This document shows, piece after piece, positions 8,846-19,274 of a stretch of DNA of 64,000 bases. The first letter of the stretch is position 1; every line of letters begins with the position of its first letter. Position numbers and translations under genes: made by a program. The notes beneath the pieces are model-generated. The model saw nothing but the letters and a program-made list of their open reading frames with translations. It was not told the DNA's origin and ran no database searches. Origin of the DNA: Adiantum capillus-veneris (lineage: Eukaryota; Streptophyta; Polypodiopsida; Polypodiales; Pteridaceae); contig CM043966.1 in assembly GCA_014529385.2 (NCBI GenBank), forward strand, positions 98,071,587-98,135,586, written 5' to 3'.

Positions 8846-9910
8846 CTATGCTAAACCAAAAGCTTCAAGGTAAAAGTTCACAATCTGAGGAGTATCTGCT
8901 AGGTCCTCCTCCTCTATCCACTTCGCATCCAATGCAGGATAGTTCTTGAACTTAACCAAGAACTGCCTTCTTACTTTACCCTTATTCTTTGTGTCCTTAT
9001 GTGCCAAAATCTGTTCAGGAACAAGGATCTTCTCGTTTTCCTCCACTTCGGGTTGCTCATCGGGCTCCCCATCATCAGGCACATCACCTTTGAAAGGTTT
9101 CAAGAGACTGACATGAAACGCATTGTGAATCCTCCAAGTGTCAGGCAGTTTCAGTCGGAAGGAGACATCATTTATCTTTTCAGAGATCTGGAAAGGTCCG
9201 TAGTATCGCATACTAAGCTTTGGAAAAAGCCTCTCCTTTCCCTTTTTCTTTCTCAGGCGTGCCTTCTCAAAACGTAAGAGCACCCAATTATCCTCCTTCA
9301 ATTTCAAATCGCGTCGATGGCGATCCGCTGCCTTTTTCTTTCGTTCTTGAGATTTCTGCAAAGCCTTGCGGACTTTGGCAAAAGCCGTATCTAAGTCGCG
9401 CGTGTATTCATCCGCTTCAAAAATCTTATCTTTCGTGCTTAAGAAGGGTGGAACCTTCGCAACACCTTCAACAATCTCAAATGACGCCTTCCCCGTCGAA
9501 GAGTGTATCGTGTTATTGTAGGCAAATTCCACCAAAGGTAGATACTTTTCCCATTGATTCTTCTGATCTGAGGTATAAGACTTCAATAAATCTAAAACCA
9601 CTGAATTGACAATCTCAGATTGCTCGTCAGTCTGCGGGTGGAGAGATGACGAGAACTGCAACCGCGTGCCAATGTTCTTCCAAATTGCCTTACAAAACAA
9701 ACTCGTAAATCTGGGGTCCCTATCGGAGACAATCGTCTCAAGCATGCCATGTAATCTGAAAATCTGGGCCACGAACAGTCTCGCTAAGTGATCCGGCTTG
9801 ATTGTCTTCTTCATTGGAATGAAATGAGCCTGTTTGCTAAATCTATCAATGATAGTCCAGATACCATCGTAACCACTCTGTGTTCTCGGGAGATCAAAAA
9901 TGAAATCCAT
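8846..9910 (-). pseudogene. Chromovirus B integrase core and C-terminal chromodomain
   Basis: A 354-codon open frame. Residues 1-150 carry the integrase core: MDFIFDLPR..GYDGIWTIIDRFSK, VSDRDPRFTS and HPQTDEQSEIVN, giving the D,D-35-E residues with the glutamate kept but the usual TDGQ glycine changed to Glu. Then come a basic linker (about 195-235), the YYGPFQI..RLKLP..IHNAFHVSLLKPF GPY/F-type block (about 236-270) and a chromodomain at about 295-340 (ILAHKDTKNKG..FLVKFKNYP..KWIEEEDL). Chromodomains of this class target insertion to heterochromatin in known families. Upstream integrase lies in another frame. Confidence 0.92.
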
Positions 9911-10350
9911 TGCAATACTTTCCCAGGGGCGGGTGGTATGGGCAAAGGCTGTAACAATCCCTGTGTTTTATGCCTGTCAAACTTGACCTCCTGGCATACC
10001 AAGCACCTACGCACAAACTCGTCCACATCCTTCCCGAGTCTCGGCCAAAAGAAGTATCTCTCTATCCCTTTCATGGTGGTATCAATGCCGTGGTGACCCG
10101 AAAAAGGCGGACATCAGCATTTAGTCATAACCTTTTCCCTCAACGGCTGTGTAACGCACAACATGGTTTTCCTCATCAAGTAGCCATCGCAAATGGAATA
10201 TCCCGCTACTGTCTCCCCATCCTGTATCCGTGCAAAAACGTCTGCAAAATCTGGATCTGTGGCATACTGGTCGACCATATCCTCGAAGCTCCTATGATGT
10301 ATCACAGAAATAGCCAGAACCAACGGCTTCCGAGACAAAGCATCTGCCAC
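9811..10350 (-). pseudogene. Chromovirus B RNase H end and integrase zinc-binding domain
   Basis: Minus frame from 10350: VADALSRKP (end of RNase H/connection), a linker, then the integrase HHCC region: GHHGIDTTMKGIERYFFWPRL..VDEFVRRCLVCQEVK. An in-frame stop lies near 10114 (before the CPPFSGHHG segment) and the frame shifts between here and the core ORF at 9910. The catalytic core overlaps in a second frame from 9910. Confidence 0.88.
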
Positions 10351-11022
10351 CTAATTCTTCTGTCCTTGAACATGGACAATCCGGAAGTGAAAATATGACA
10401 AGATGTTCGCCCACCGCATCTGCTTTTCCAATAGTTGCTTCTGTGACAAGAAGTAGCGTAAACCCTGATGGTCTGTAAAGACAGTAAAATTCACTCCGAG
10501 TAGGTAGTGCCACCATTGAGTAAGAGCATGGATAACCGCCAAAAGCTCTTTCTCATAAATCTGTACTGTCAATTCCGGCCTTGAGAACAATCGGCTCTCG
10601 TAAGCAATGACATGGCACCCAGACTACGACCACAAGCATCACAATATATTTCAAATGACTTCTGCAAGTCCGGCAAAGTCAAAACTGGTCCCATAGTCAA
10701 ATTCTCTTTCAAAGTATGAAAGGCAGTCACCTTTGTGGGTCCCCATGAGAAAGGGACTCCTTTTTGTATCAAGATATGCAAAGGGGAAGCAACCTCTGCA
10801 AACTTTCGAATGAACCGCGTGTAGTACGAACACAATCCCAAGAAGCTTCTAACTTCATGGACATTCTTCAAAACAGGCCAATCACGGATAGTCTCTATCT
10901 TGGCCGGATCCATCTGCTGACACAATGTGTCTTAAAATGTGTATCTCTGGTAGGAAGAATTCACTTTTCTTCGCATTAATCACTAACTTGTGATCTCGTA
11001 ATGCCCGAAAGACCTGAAGCAG
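10351..11022 (-). pseudogene. Chromovirus B RT thumb and RNase H
   Basis: Immediately after the LINE insertion point, the minus frame reads HLLQVFRALRDHKLVINAKK (RT), DPAKIETIRDWPVLKNVHEVRSFLGL..YYTRFI (thumb), then RNase H: LTLPDLQKSFEIYCDAC, YEKELLAVIHALTQWWHYL, FTVFTDHQGLRYF and MRWANILSYFHF..VHVQGQKN. A stop at 10351 (CAG to TAG type) and frame changes near 10580 and 10925 break it. It joins the RT palm at 18096 beyond the LINE. Confidence 0.9.
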
Positions 11023-11039
11023 ATGATCTCTATGTTTTT
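11023..11039. repeat. LINE target-site duplication, left copy
   Basis: The 17-bp sequence atgatctctatgttttt is repeated exactly at 18079-18095. Its terminal T run merges with the LINE poly(A) complement. Confidence 0.93.
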
Positions 11040-11047
11040 TTTTTTTT
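11035..11047 (-). other. LINE poly(A) tail
   Basis: Thirteen T on the plus strand, i.e. A13 at the LINE 3' end, the hallmark of target-primed reverse transcription. The first five also belong to the TSD. Confidence 0.9.
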
Positions 11048-11249
11048 CCCGAGAAAAAGATCCTTCTATTAGTTAATGAGAACTGCCTGTAGGGCTACAT
11101 CCACCTCTCCAAGAGAGGGCTACAACAAGAATGATGGGAGACTCTCCCAGTGAAAAAAAGCAGCATATGTACAATGAGGCTAAATCAAGAAATGGGAGGA
11201 GGGAAGAGCCACACAGGTGGACAGTAGTGCCATCTGAGCACCCCCTGGA
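11048..11249 (-). other. LINE 3' UTR
   Basis: About 200 bp between the ORF2 stop and poly(A). No AATAAA-type signal in canonical form seen; otherwise featureless. Confidence 0.7.
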
Positions 11250-14200
11250 CTATGGTGAAGAAAGGCCCGGGCGCCAGAGTCCAAGGAAAGCCTCGCGGCG
11301 CTCTCGCATGCGGTCGGAGCTACCCTGTAGTCCCTCAAGCTGTCCTCTGAGAGTATGGATCAGCTCTAGCCAAAAGTCACGAACAGTCTCTGCTGGTGGT
11401 ACAGGGCGAGCCTCAAAGATGCAAAAACAGCGGGCCCGCCAGATGAACCAAAGAGTCAGGTCATTGATGAGCTCCCAACACTCATCTCTCTCACTGCACC
11501 ACTCCTGTGGAGTAAGCTCTGTAGCAGGATGGAGTGTAGGTCGCCCCCCCTGCATTGCTATCATCCTGCTGGTGGAAGATAGCTCAAACTGGAGTGCCGG
11601 GCCCGTGAGGGTGGACCAAGCCGCTGCCCCCCAAGTGTACTGTCGAGCCGTGGAGAGGGCAGGCATCAGCCGAAGAACTCGTAGCCACACCTGCTGGGCC
11701 GAGGGACAGTCCCAAAGACAATGCCGCTGACTCTCCACCAACTGGTCACAGGCTGCACATGAGGCCGAGAGACCACTATGTACAAGCCAGCTCCCTACTG
11801 CTGTGGCTCTGTGTGCAACCAGCCACTGAAACAAAGTGACGCGCCTCGGCTATCTGGAGTCCCACAGCCTCTGCCAAAAGGCTGCCAAGAAATCGACTGT
11901 GAGGCCCTCCTCCTGCCAATGACGTGCTGCAGCGGGGCGAGCCTCTCTCTGTGCGGCAAGTATATGACGTCCAAGCCGAACAGTGTACTGAAAGAAAGGG
12001 ACTCCTGGGCGGTCTACAGAAGAGAAGGGGTCCCTCCATAGCCACTCACCAGGATCCCACTGTACTCGTGCTAGTGGACAACACTCCCAAGCCCATAGCC
12101 TCCAGTGTCCAGTCTCAAGAGCTACTGGGTCAGGGTCTATGACGCAAGTCCTCCCACAGATGCCCACAACTCGAATCCTCTGGAAACAGCACTCTGCTAC
12201 CTGCGGGGCCTCTACTGCAACTCGCTGTAATCGTCCCCCACTCTGGAGCTCAAAGAACAGGGCTGGGACAGTCTCTGAGCAGGCTCTGACTGAAATGAGA
12301 ACCTCCAGTCGAGTGAAGGCTCCCATCCACCTGGGTGCTACTGGCTCGAGAGGCGTGAGCCACTCAGTTGGAACTGACTCTGAGATGTCCTGACACATGC
12401 TCTGCACCCCTCTCATGCCCTGCAGTTGGAGACCCTGCACCTCCTCTGACAAGTCTGTGAACTCTAGCCAGTCACCTAGAGAGCGCGCTGGACCTGCCAT
12501 GGGACCCCAAGAAACATGAGGCCGACTCCCAACCAAGTGGCCTCTCTGAGTGCTAACCATGGGGTTCCAGACGAGGGGCTGTCGTAGGCGCACCTCCATG
12601 CACGTCGGCTATCTCTGCTCTAGGCCACGCCGTAGGAGCTCCCAAGATCGAAGCAAACTCACAGCGAAGCGGTCCTCCAGTCTCCTGCTCAAACCAACTC
12701 GGCGCATCTCTGTAAAGATCCATCTGGTCGAAGGTTGCCAAGGGCCTCCTGACTGAGGCACCCTGGCACGAAGCCTCTGCAGCAAGAACTCCTTTCAGGG
12801 CTCCTCGCCTGGAAGAAGTCCTCTGACAACGAACTTCCCAAGAAGGGCTCTGCTCTGCTGTGCTGGATCAATGATCCCAAGCCCTCCCTGAGAACAAGGA
12901 AGTGTGATGACTGACCAAGCCACCTTGGCTCGGGCAATCTGGGTGTCATGACTTGACCAAAGGAAGTTCCTGATCAGCCTCTCTACCTGGCTGATACAAG
13001 AACTCGAGAAGATCCAGCACAAAGTGATGTACCACATAATCGCCAACAGCACCTGATTGGCAACTACTACTCTGCCAGCCAGCGAAAGGCGTGCTGAGCT
13101 CCAATGTAACAGCTTTCTCCTGATGGACAGGAGAAGTGGAGCAATCTGCTGCTCGGGGGACAAGTCTAGGCTAACCTGACAACCCAAGTATCGAACTGCA
13201 GTCCCTGGGGGAATCCATCTAAAACCCTCTCCTGGCATCCAATCTGGCACAGGAGCACTGCCAACTGAGAAAGCCACTGTCTTTCTCTAGTTGATCAGTG
13301 CGCCCGATGCACAACAGAAGGTCTTTAAAGCCTGCTCACATCTGTGAAGATTGGCCTCCTGGCCCTCTAAGTACAAGGCTGAATCGTCGGCAAACTCAGC
13401 GTCCAGAAGCTCATCTCCCCGTATAGGGAGTGCTAAGCCCCTCAGACCAACCTGCTGTGACACCAAAGATCTGCTCATCGCCTCCGCATAGAACAGAAAG
13501 AGGAAGGGGGCAAGAGGACAACCCTGTCTGACCGATCGTGTGAGCATGAAACGCTCACCTCTACCTCCTGCCAAAAGCACCTGACTGTGAGCCTGTCTGT
13601 ACAAAGTTGACACCCCTCTGATCCAAGCATCAGAGAAGCCCATCCTGCGTAAAGTGCCCTCTAGAAAGTCCCAGTCAACTCTTTCGTATGCCTTCTCAAA
13701 ATCGAGAAGAAGAATCACAAGGTCCTCCCCACGGAGCCGTGCCAAGGCAGAAGCCTCCCAAAAAGTGAAGATGTTGTCAAGGATACTGCGTTTCTTGACA
13801 AAACCTGTCTGAGTCCCATGTATAAGGCTCTCCAAAAGTGGCTGAATCCTCAAACTCAGAGCCTTGGCAAGAATTTTGTAGGCTGAGTTGAGGATGGTGA
13901 TGGGGCGCCACTGTCGAATCTCATCCAAGGAGCCACCCTCCTTAGGAATGAGGTAAATCAGGCCCTCACTCATGCTATTAGGCATCACTCTTGTGTGCAA
14001 AATGTATTGAAAGGCACTGCAAAGATCTGGGCCAAGCAGGTCCCAGTACTCCAAGAAAAAGCTGGGAGTCAACCCATCCTCACCTGGACAGCTACCACGA
14101 GGAAGGTCCCTAAGAGCCGTGTGCAGCTCCTCAAGGTGAAGTGGCAGCTCTAGCCTCTGGCGCATCTCCTCTGTCACAAGACAAGGCATCTGTGCCCAAA

Positions 14201-15533
14201 CTTGCTCCCTGCATGCATCCTGCCGCTCTGACTGGGGCTCAGCCGGCAGTAACTCACGGTAAAAGTCAGTAGCAATTGCACGCATATCCTCGGGCTCACA
14301 AACGACTGACCCATCAGGTCTCCTCAACTGATTGACCTTGGCATGCGAGTGCCGAGGTCCCACTGTCTCAAAGAAAGCACCTGTCACTCTGTCACCCACC
14401 TGAGTCCACTGAGATGCCTGTCGGTGAAAGGCAAACTCATGACGCCTCTCCTCTGTGCAAGCAAGCTCCTGTCGAGCTTGCTGTAACTGCTCCTCCAACC
14501 ATGGATTGTCTGGATGCTGCTCCTGCATCCTCTGTAGTGAAGCAATGCCTTGTCTGAGACGCTGCTGCTCCTCTCTCACTACAGCCCGTCGAGCCAAAGA
14601 CTCCTGGAGAAAAAAATGGCTAAGTTGAGCTAGGCCTGAGGCCACTCTGTCTGCAGGAAGAGCCTCGCTGTCCATGCCCTCTGTCCAGAGAGCCTCTACC
14701 CGCTCTCTGAGTGCTGAGTCCAACAAGACCCGCTCTGGGATGCGAAGCATCGTGCTCCCACTCCTCTGCCTGTCTGCCACTGTGAGGATCACGGGTGCAT
14801 GGTCCGAGAAGGATGTCCTTGCCAGGATGCCCACTGATCCCCCCAAGTCACTGAAGTGATCACTAGTGTAGAAGCGATCTATCCGCGATAGATTTACTCC
14901 TCCCACTCTGCGGTCCGATCTAGAGAAAGCAAGACTCTCTGGAGGCCTCACAAAGCCAGAGTGCTGCCATGTATCCGAGACCCTCAAAGTCAAACAAAAC
15001 CTCTCCCAAGCTGCTAACTCCACTCCATGCACAGTAGCATGGCTGCCTCCAATCCTGTCAGAAGGGTCCTCCAACATGTTGAAGTCCCCTCCTACACACC
15101 AATGGTCAGCTTGTGGCAAAGACTCAACAATCTGCGACCAAAACTCTGCACGAGCACTCGCCGCATTGGGCTCATAGATGTTCAGGAAGCCCACAAGGCC
15201 ACCCTGAACCTGCATAGTGATCCACTGAGCCCTGCCTGGCACAATAATCCCTTTGGCCACAATGGCCTGCTGCAATGAGTCCGCAATAGTCATATATACC
15301 CCACCCTGGATACCTCCAGGTCCAAAAGCAGCTGACCAAAAGGTGTCATATCGTCCACGCAAAATCTGACCACAACGCCGAATGCGGCTCTCAGACAAAT
15401 GGTGCTCCTGAAGCATGAGGAGATCAATCTCTCCACCCACAAGGCAGCGCTGAAGCTCCTGACGCAATCGGCCCCGCTGTCGCTGAAACTTGGGCCCACC
15501 TAGTCCCTGCACGTTCCACGAGACGATCCTCAT
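11250..15533 (-). pseudogene. LINE ORF2: endonuclease-reverse transcriptase with C-terminal zinc knuckle
   Basis: The start codon at 15533 overlaps the ORF1 stop. The frame is open for 748 codons: exonuclease-endonuclease-phosphatase domain (residues ~1-235: MRIVSWNVQGLG, LQEHHLS, GGDFNMLE, SDHAPVIL), then RT (about 480-745: IPKEGGS..WRPITILNSAYKIL, LLLDFEKAYERVDW, VRQGCPLAP and the catalytic FADD). A TAG at 13287-13289 interrupts where L1-type RTs have an IN-W-x-K motif, so Trp to stop is likely. The same frame continues to 12795 (a second stop), has a compensating frameshift pair around 12780-12560, and resumes at 12599 and 11834. Near the end is a C-x2-C-x7-H-x4-C zinc finger (CAACDQLVESQRHCLWDC). 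Total about 1,430 codons, usual for plant L1. Confidence 0.93.
15530..15533 (-). promoter_or_regulatory. ORF1 stop / ORF2 start overlap (ATGA)
   Basis: Minus strand ATGA contains the ORF2 ATG and the ORF1 TGA sharing two bases. Stop-start overlaps of this kind support termination-reinitiation in some LINE lineages; that mechanism here is inference. Confidence 0.7.
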
Positions 15534-16301
15534 GGGGAACGAGAGAGAACAGATGCTGCCGCAGCAGCAAGACGGGATATCTTCGAGGCTGGCTTGGATG
15601 GGGAGTAATCCGCATCCGAGCGTCCTCTAGATAGGCGAGACTGCAGTGAGTGCCTAGCCCAAGCCCAGGTAGAGCGAGCCGTGCGTAAAGCAACCTCCTC
15701 TGTCCAGGAGTCCTCATGAATGTATACATAGCAAGGCAAACACTGCGTATCAGCAAAAAAGTACACCACAATGTGCCTACATCCTGCTGAGTCTGGGGGT
15801 GTCACCGCAAACTTGGCCAGTGGCCACAAAGTCTGCAACAAATCTGTAACTCCAAGTTCACCCATGTGGTGAGAGAACTCGAGAACCTGTGTATGCAACC
15901 ATCCCACCACTGAGTCGAGGGACCACTCTGTCTCGGTCCTACCACAGAGGGGGAAGGAGAAACCAATTGCTGAGTCCAAGGCCTCTGCCCCCCTAGCTGC
16001 GAGGAACAAAGCGTGGACCCTGAAGCAGGTTGCCTCGTGGTCTGCTGCGGAATCGCCGAGAAAGCGAGTGAACCCGTAGTCGAAGAAATCCCAGCGGCGT
16101 CGGAGGTCAATGCTCGTCAGACCACGGGGGATGGCTGTAAGGGAAGAAGTCTGAATCTGCAGAGGGGGTCGCAAGAAGGGCAGACCCTCTCTCGCTAGGC
16201 GACTCGTGGTAAAGGCGCTGCCAAGAGATCTCCTAGCCGCCGGCAAGGGACCAGTCTCCCGAGTCGACTGTGGAACTGGAGCAGGAGGGGGGGGGAGAAG
16301 G

Positions 16302-16445
16302 AGCAGGGGGGGGTGGAGGGAAAGAGAAGCGGAGTGGGGCGGTAGAAGTAGAAGGGCGAGGAGGGGAGAAGGAGCAGGGGGGGGGTGGAGGGAAAGAGAA
16401 GCGGAGTGGGGCGGTAGAAGTAGAAGGGCGAGGAGGGGAGTGGGC
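16302..16445. repeat. Tandem duplication of ~72 bp within LINE ORF1
   Basis: Two near-identical consecutive units (16302-16373 and 16374-16445) sharing a G7-9 tract, gtggagggaaagagaagcgg and gtagaagtagaagggcgagg blocks. They encode Pro/Ser-rich repeats in the ORF1 linker; differing G-run lengths shift the frame. Confidence 0.88.
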
Positions 16446-17504
16446 GGGAGCAGATGGTGGGGGGGAGGATGAGGGGAACTCTGAAGGTGGGGCAGCTGGC
16501 GAGGGTGAAGTGGAGGTGGAGGCTGGCGTAGGGGGCTCCTCCTGCTCAAGAGGGCCAAAACGGTTCCCCGTGGGAACCCACTGCTGCTGAGTAGGCACCT
16601 GCGGGCCACTCTGAGGGCCAGGCTGTCGCTGTGGCCCCTGGCGTCGACTGCCACGGGCCTGCTGCCACCCCTCCTCCGCTGGAGCCCCAGGCTCGGAGGG
16701 TGGCTCTGAATCTGTGTGCTGCGCCGCTGGCTGTGGCTGCGGCCCAGCCTTGGCAGGCTAGGGCTGAGGCTGAGGCTGAGGTGTAGGTCGAGGCCTCCTC
16801 CGTGGACAGGCCTTCGCTAAGTGACCCATCTGTTTGTTAATGAAGCACTGGTTCGGGAGACCCGAGTACTCAACACTCTGTCTAAACCAACCCCCACTCA
16901 CCCGAGGCAGAAGGATGGCCTTCGGGAGCGTGTGGGTATCTCTGACCAAAACTCGAACTGAGGGAATGCCAGCCGCCTTGGCAGCTACTGATGCCGCCGT
17001 GCGAGGTGACTCCAGGACAGTCCCGATGGCGGAGCCAATCCTGGAGAGAAGTGGTAGGTACTCCCTCCGTAAACCCGGAAAGCAGACTGAGATGGGGATG
17101 TCTGCCTCCTCTACTAGCACGTCCGAAGTCGGGTCAAAACCATGTCGCCACTGTCGAAAGTGGGCGCGTGATGCTCGGATGGCCAGTGGACTCATAGCAA
17201 TGACCTTGGAAGCCATCTTGGAGGTCTCGAACTCGATCTGGTAGTACCCCCGTCCGAGAATCTGGACATCCACGATCTTGCCCACCTCTGCGAGAAGGCG
17301 GGCCTGGAGAAGGTCTCGCAGCTCTCCTCTGCTAGGTCGGGTGCCGAGAACCTTGCAGATGACCGAAGTCGCCTGCAATCTCTCTACCTTTGCGACAAGG
17401 CTCGCTTGCTCTGTAGGCGATAGAGCAAGTCGAATGGTGGACTCGGTGGGGTCGGGCGAGGGGGCTTCTGGCGAGTCCCTCTGTGGTGAAGCTGGAGTCT
17501 CCAT

Positions 17505-18078
17505 CTGTGTCTACTGCTGTGGCGTAAGAAGGTGGCGACGACGGGAGGGCGGTGCAATTCGGCGCGCCAACCACTGCTCCAAAGAAATGAAACAGGTGCC
17601 GAAGGTGTCGATTTGCAGAGAGTTGTCGATGCGGAGGAACCCCATGGGCGGGCTAGCGGGCCAAGGCCGAGGGGGGGGGGGGGGGGGGGGTTGGTGCAAC
17701 GGGTAGGTATGGATAAGGGTAGCGCGAGGGGGGGCAGCGGGGGACTGAGGCGGCAGCTGGGCTGGGGGCGAGCGGGCGGACAGGGATAATGGCAGCGCGA
17801 GGGGGGGCAGCAGGGGACTGAGGGCAGGCGGGGGGGGGGGGGGTGGGGAGGCAGCCAGCTGAGGAGGGTAGCGTGCGCGGGGGGGGGGGGGGGGCAGCTG
17901 CAACGCTGGGGGGAGGGTGGGAGCGATGGGGTTAGCACAGCAACAACGAGCGCGTCCAGTGGCTTTAGCGAAATCTTAAGAACCAGGTTCTGTATTAAGC
18001 TTTACAACGGGCTCTGTAGAAGTCTCCAAGCACATAGTAGAAAGCACTAATCTGTTTAGCATCATTGTCAGCTTTTAT
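17505..18078 (-). other. LINE 5' UTR with long G/C homopolymers
   Basis: Between the left TSD and the ORF1 ATG. Runs of G (plus strand) at about 17671-17690, 17830-17842 and 17880-17894 with gggggcagc repeats make a C-rich leader on the sense strand. Pro-rich ORFs here are artefacts of these runs. Plant L1 5' UTRs carry an internal promoter, but I cannot place one. Confidence 0.7.
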
Positions 18079-18095
18079 ATGATCTCTATGTTTTT
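18079..18095. repeat. LINE target-site duplication, right copy
   Basis: Exact copy of 11023-11039; chromovirus RT codons resume on the high-coordinate side. Confidence 0.93.
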
Positions 18096-18781
18096 CCTCA
18101 TTCTTGGAGAAAATAATGATATCATCAAAGAAAGTGCCAACAAACAGCCTGTGCTCTCGAAAAATCCTGTCCATCATCCGGTTAAATGTCGCAGGACCAT
18201 TGGTTAAGCCAAAAGGCATCACCAAAAACTCAAATAACCCAAAAGTCGTTCAAAAGGCTATCTTGTAGACGTCTCCCGGTGCGATTCGGATTTGATGATA
18301 TCCACTCTTCAAATCAATCCTGCTAAAACACGAGGATCCCTGTAATCTGTAGAGTATATTATCGATCCTAGGATTGGAAATCTATTCTTGATGGTGATTT
18401 TGTTGAGAGCTCTATAATCGATGCACATTCTCCAAGATCCGTCTTTCTTCAAAACCAACAACACTGAAGAGCAATACGGTGAAGTACTAGGCTGGACAAG
18501 ACCCTTTTCCAAGAGGTCTTTCACTTGGTTCATAATCTCTTCGTTCTGTGCTCGCCTCACACGGTAAGTGGCTGGTTCGGTGGTGTGCTTCCAGGAATCA
18601 AATCAATGGTACGATCTTCAGGACGAGCAGGTGGTAACTCGCCTGGCAGGCCCTTTGAGAAGCAATCAGCATGAGAGTGGAGAAAATCTTGGCGTTCTTT
18701 ATCAAGTTGAGACATATTTGTCCTATCCTCATCACTCAACTCTTTCAAAAAGATCGAGTAAACAAAGAGACTGGATTTCAT
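18096..18781 (-). pseudogene. Chromovirus B reverse transcriptase (fingers/palm)
   Basis: Minus frames show a pre-RT segment ([18 protein letters not shown]), the conserved RT blocks [27 protein letters not shown]-type, [17 protein letters not shown], a diverged [10 protein letters not shown] region at ~18300, VMPFGLTNGPATFNRMMD and the catalytic box GTFFDDIIIFSK (Phe-Phe-Asp-Asp in place of Tyr/Val-Asp-Asp). It breaks at 18095 by the LINE. Frameshifts near 18557 and 18309 separate three frames. Confidence 0.9.
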
Positions 18782-18799
18782 TAACTTTGAAATGGCCGA

Positions 18800-19274
18800 A
18801 GCCGATACAATAGGAACAGACTCGCCCTAAAGTTTAATGTCAAGTACAATGCTTTTGCCCTTCTCTGTAGTCAATGTCGCTTTCCTTGCCCGATAGTCGA
18901 CCACGGCGTTGTTCTTGTGGTACCAGGGAATTCCCAAGAGAACATCACAACCTTCCAAAAGCATTATGTAAATGAAGTTTGCCAATGACAGGTGTAATGG
19001 CTACGTCCCTGTCGTGTGCCGCTAGAATTGCCTCCGCAAGTGGTCCCATCCGATCGGGAGTGATCTCGAGCCACGCCGCCAATTCCAGTGAAATGAAGTT
19101 GGCCTTGGCTCCTCCATCAAAGAAGATCAGGGCTTCTTGCTCTTTCACTTTGTCCCAAGCTCGGCAAAGTTCTGTACTCTCGTCCACCGTGCTTAAAGTA
19201 AGAGGCAGCTCTCCGAATCTTAGAGTGCTCTGAGTAACGTCCTCCCACGAAAGCGATGTCAAACTGCTGTACAA
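18800..19274 (-). pseudogene. Chromovirus B aspartic protease
   Basis: The minus frame has ALIFFDGGAKANFISLELA, the retropepsin active-site region with DGGA in place of D-S/T-G-A, followed by a LEITPDRMG..IAAHD stretch and, after frame disruption near 18945, a GCDVLLGIPWYHKNNAVVDYR block that is the second conserved protease motif. It sits between gag and RT as expected. The first part overlaps, in another frame, the gag C-terminal tail, suggesting that the capsid-coding part was deleted at this joint. Confidence 0.78.

Larger units (their letters stand above)
15530..17504 (-). pseudogene. LINE ORF1: nucleic-acid-binding gag-like protein
   Basis: The ATG at 17504 is preceded closely by an in-frame TAG, fixing the start. 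Residues 1-248 (to a TAG at 16758) hold a DUF4283-like plant LINE ORF1 domain (about 25-185) and a zinc knuckle remnant C-FI-N-KQMG-H-LAKA-C, where the second Cys is Asn. The same frame continues as a Pro/Gln-rich linker to 16233, while a different frame (16654-15530) carries the C-terminal region (RRRWDFFDYGFTRFLG..., about 190 residues), so a frameshift lies in the G-rich tract 16280-16480. That tract includes a 72-bp tandem duplication. The C-terminal part ends at TGA overlapping ORF2. No known fold recognised for the C-terminal part. Confidence 0.82.
11040..18078 (-). mobile_element. L1-type LINE inserted in chromovirus B RT
   Basis: About 7.0 kb with a poly(A) tail (T run 11035-11047 on the plus strand), a 17-bp TSD, two ORFs in minus orientation, an apurinic endonuclease, RT and a C-terminal zinc knuckle. 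It appears full length: a ~570 bp 5' UTR lies upstream of ORF1. The B RT frame is interrupted exactly at the TSD. The LINE carries few lesions (two nonsense codons and a frameshift pair in ORF2, one stop and one G-tract frameshift in ORF1), consistent with it being among the youngest insertions here. Confidence 0.95.

Noticed and set aside
15530-16654. Independent 374-aa protein
   Set aside because: Its first part is a frame artefact of the duplicated G-tract module; its C-terminal part is better read as the end of LINE ORF1.
17384-17938. Proline-rich proteins on the minus strand
   Set aside because: Frames across G/C homopolymers of the LINE 5' UTR; no conserved residues.
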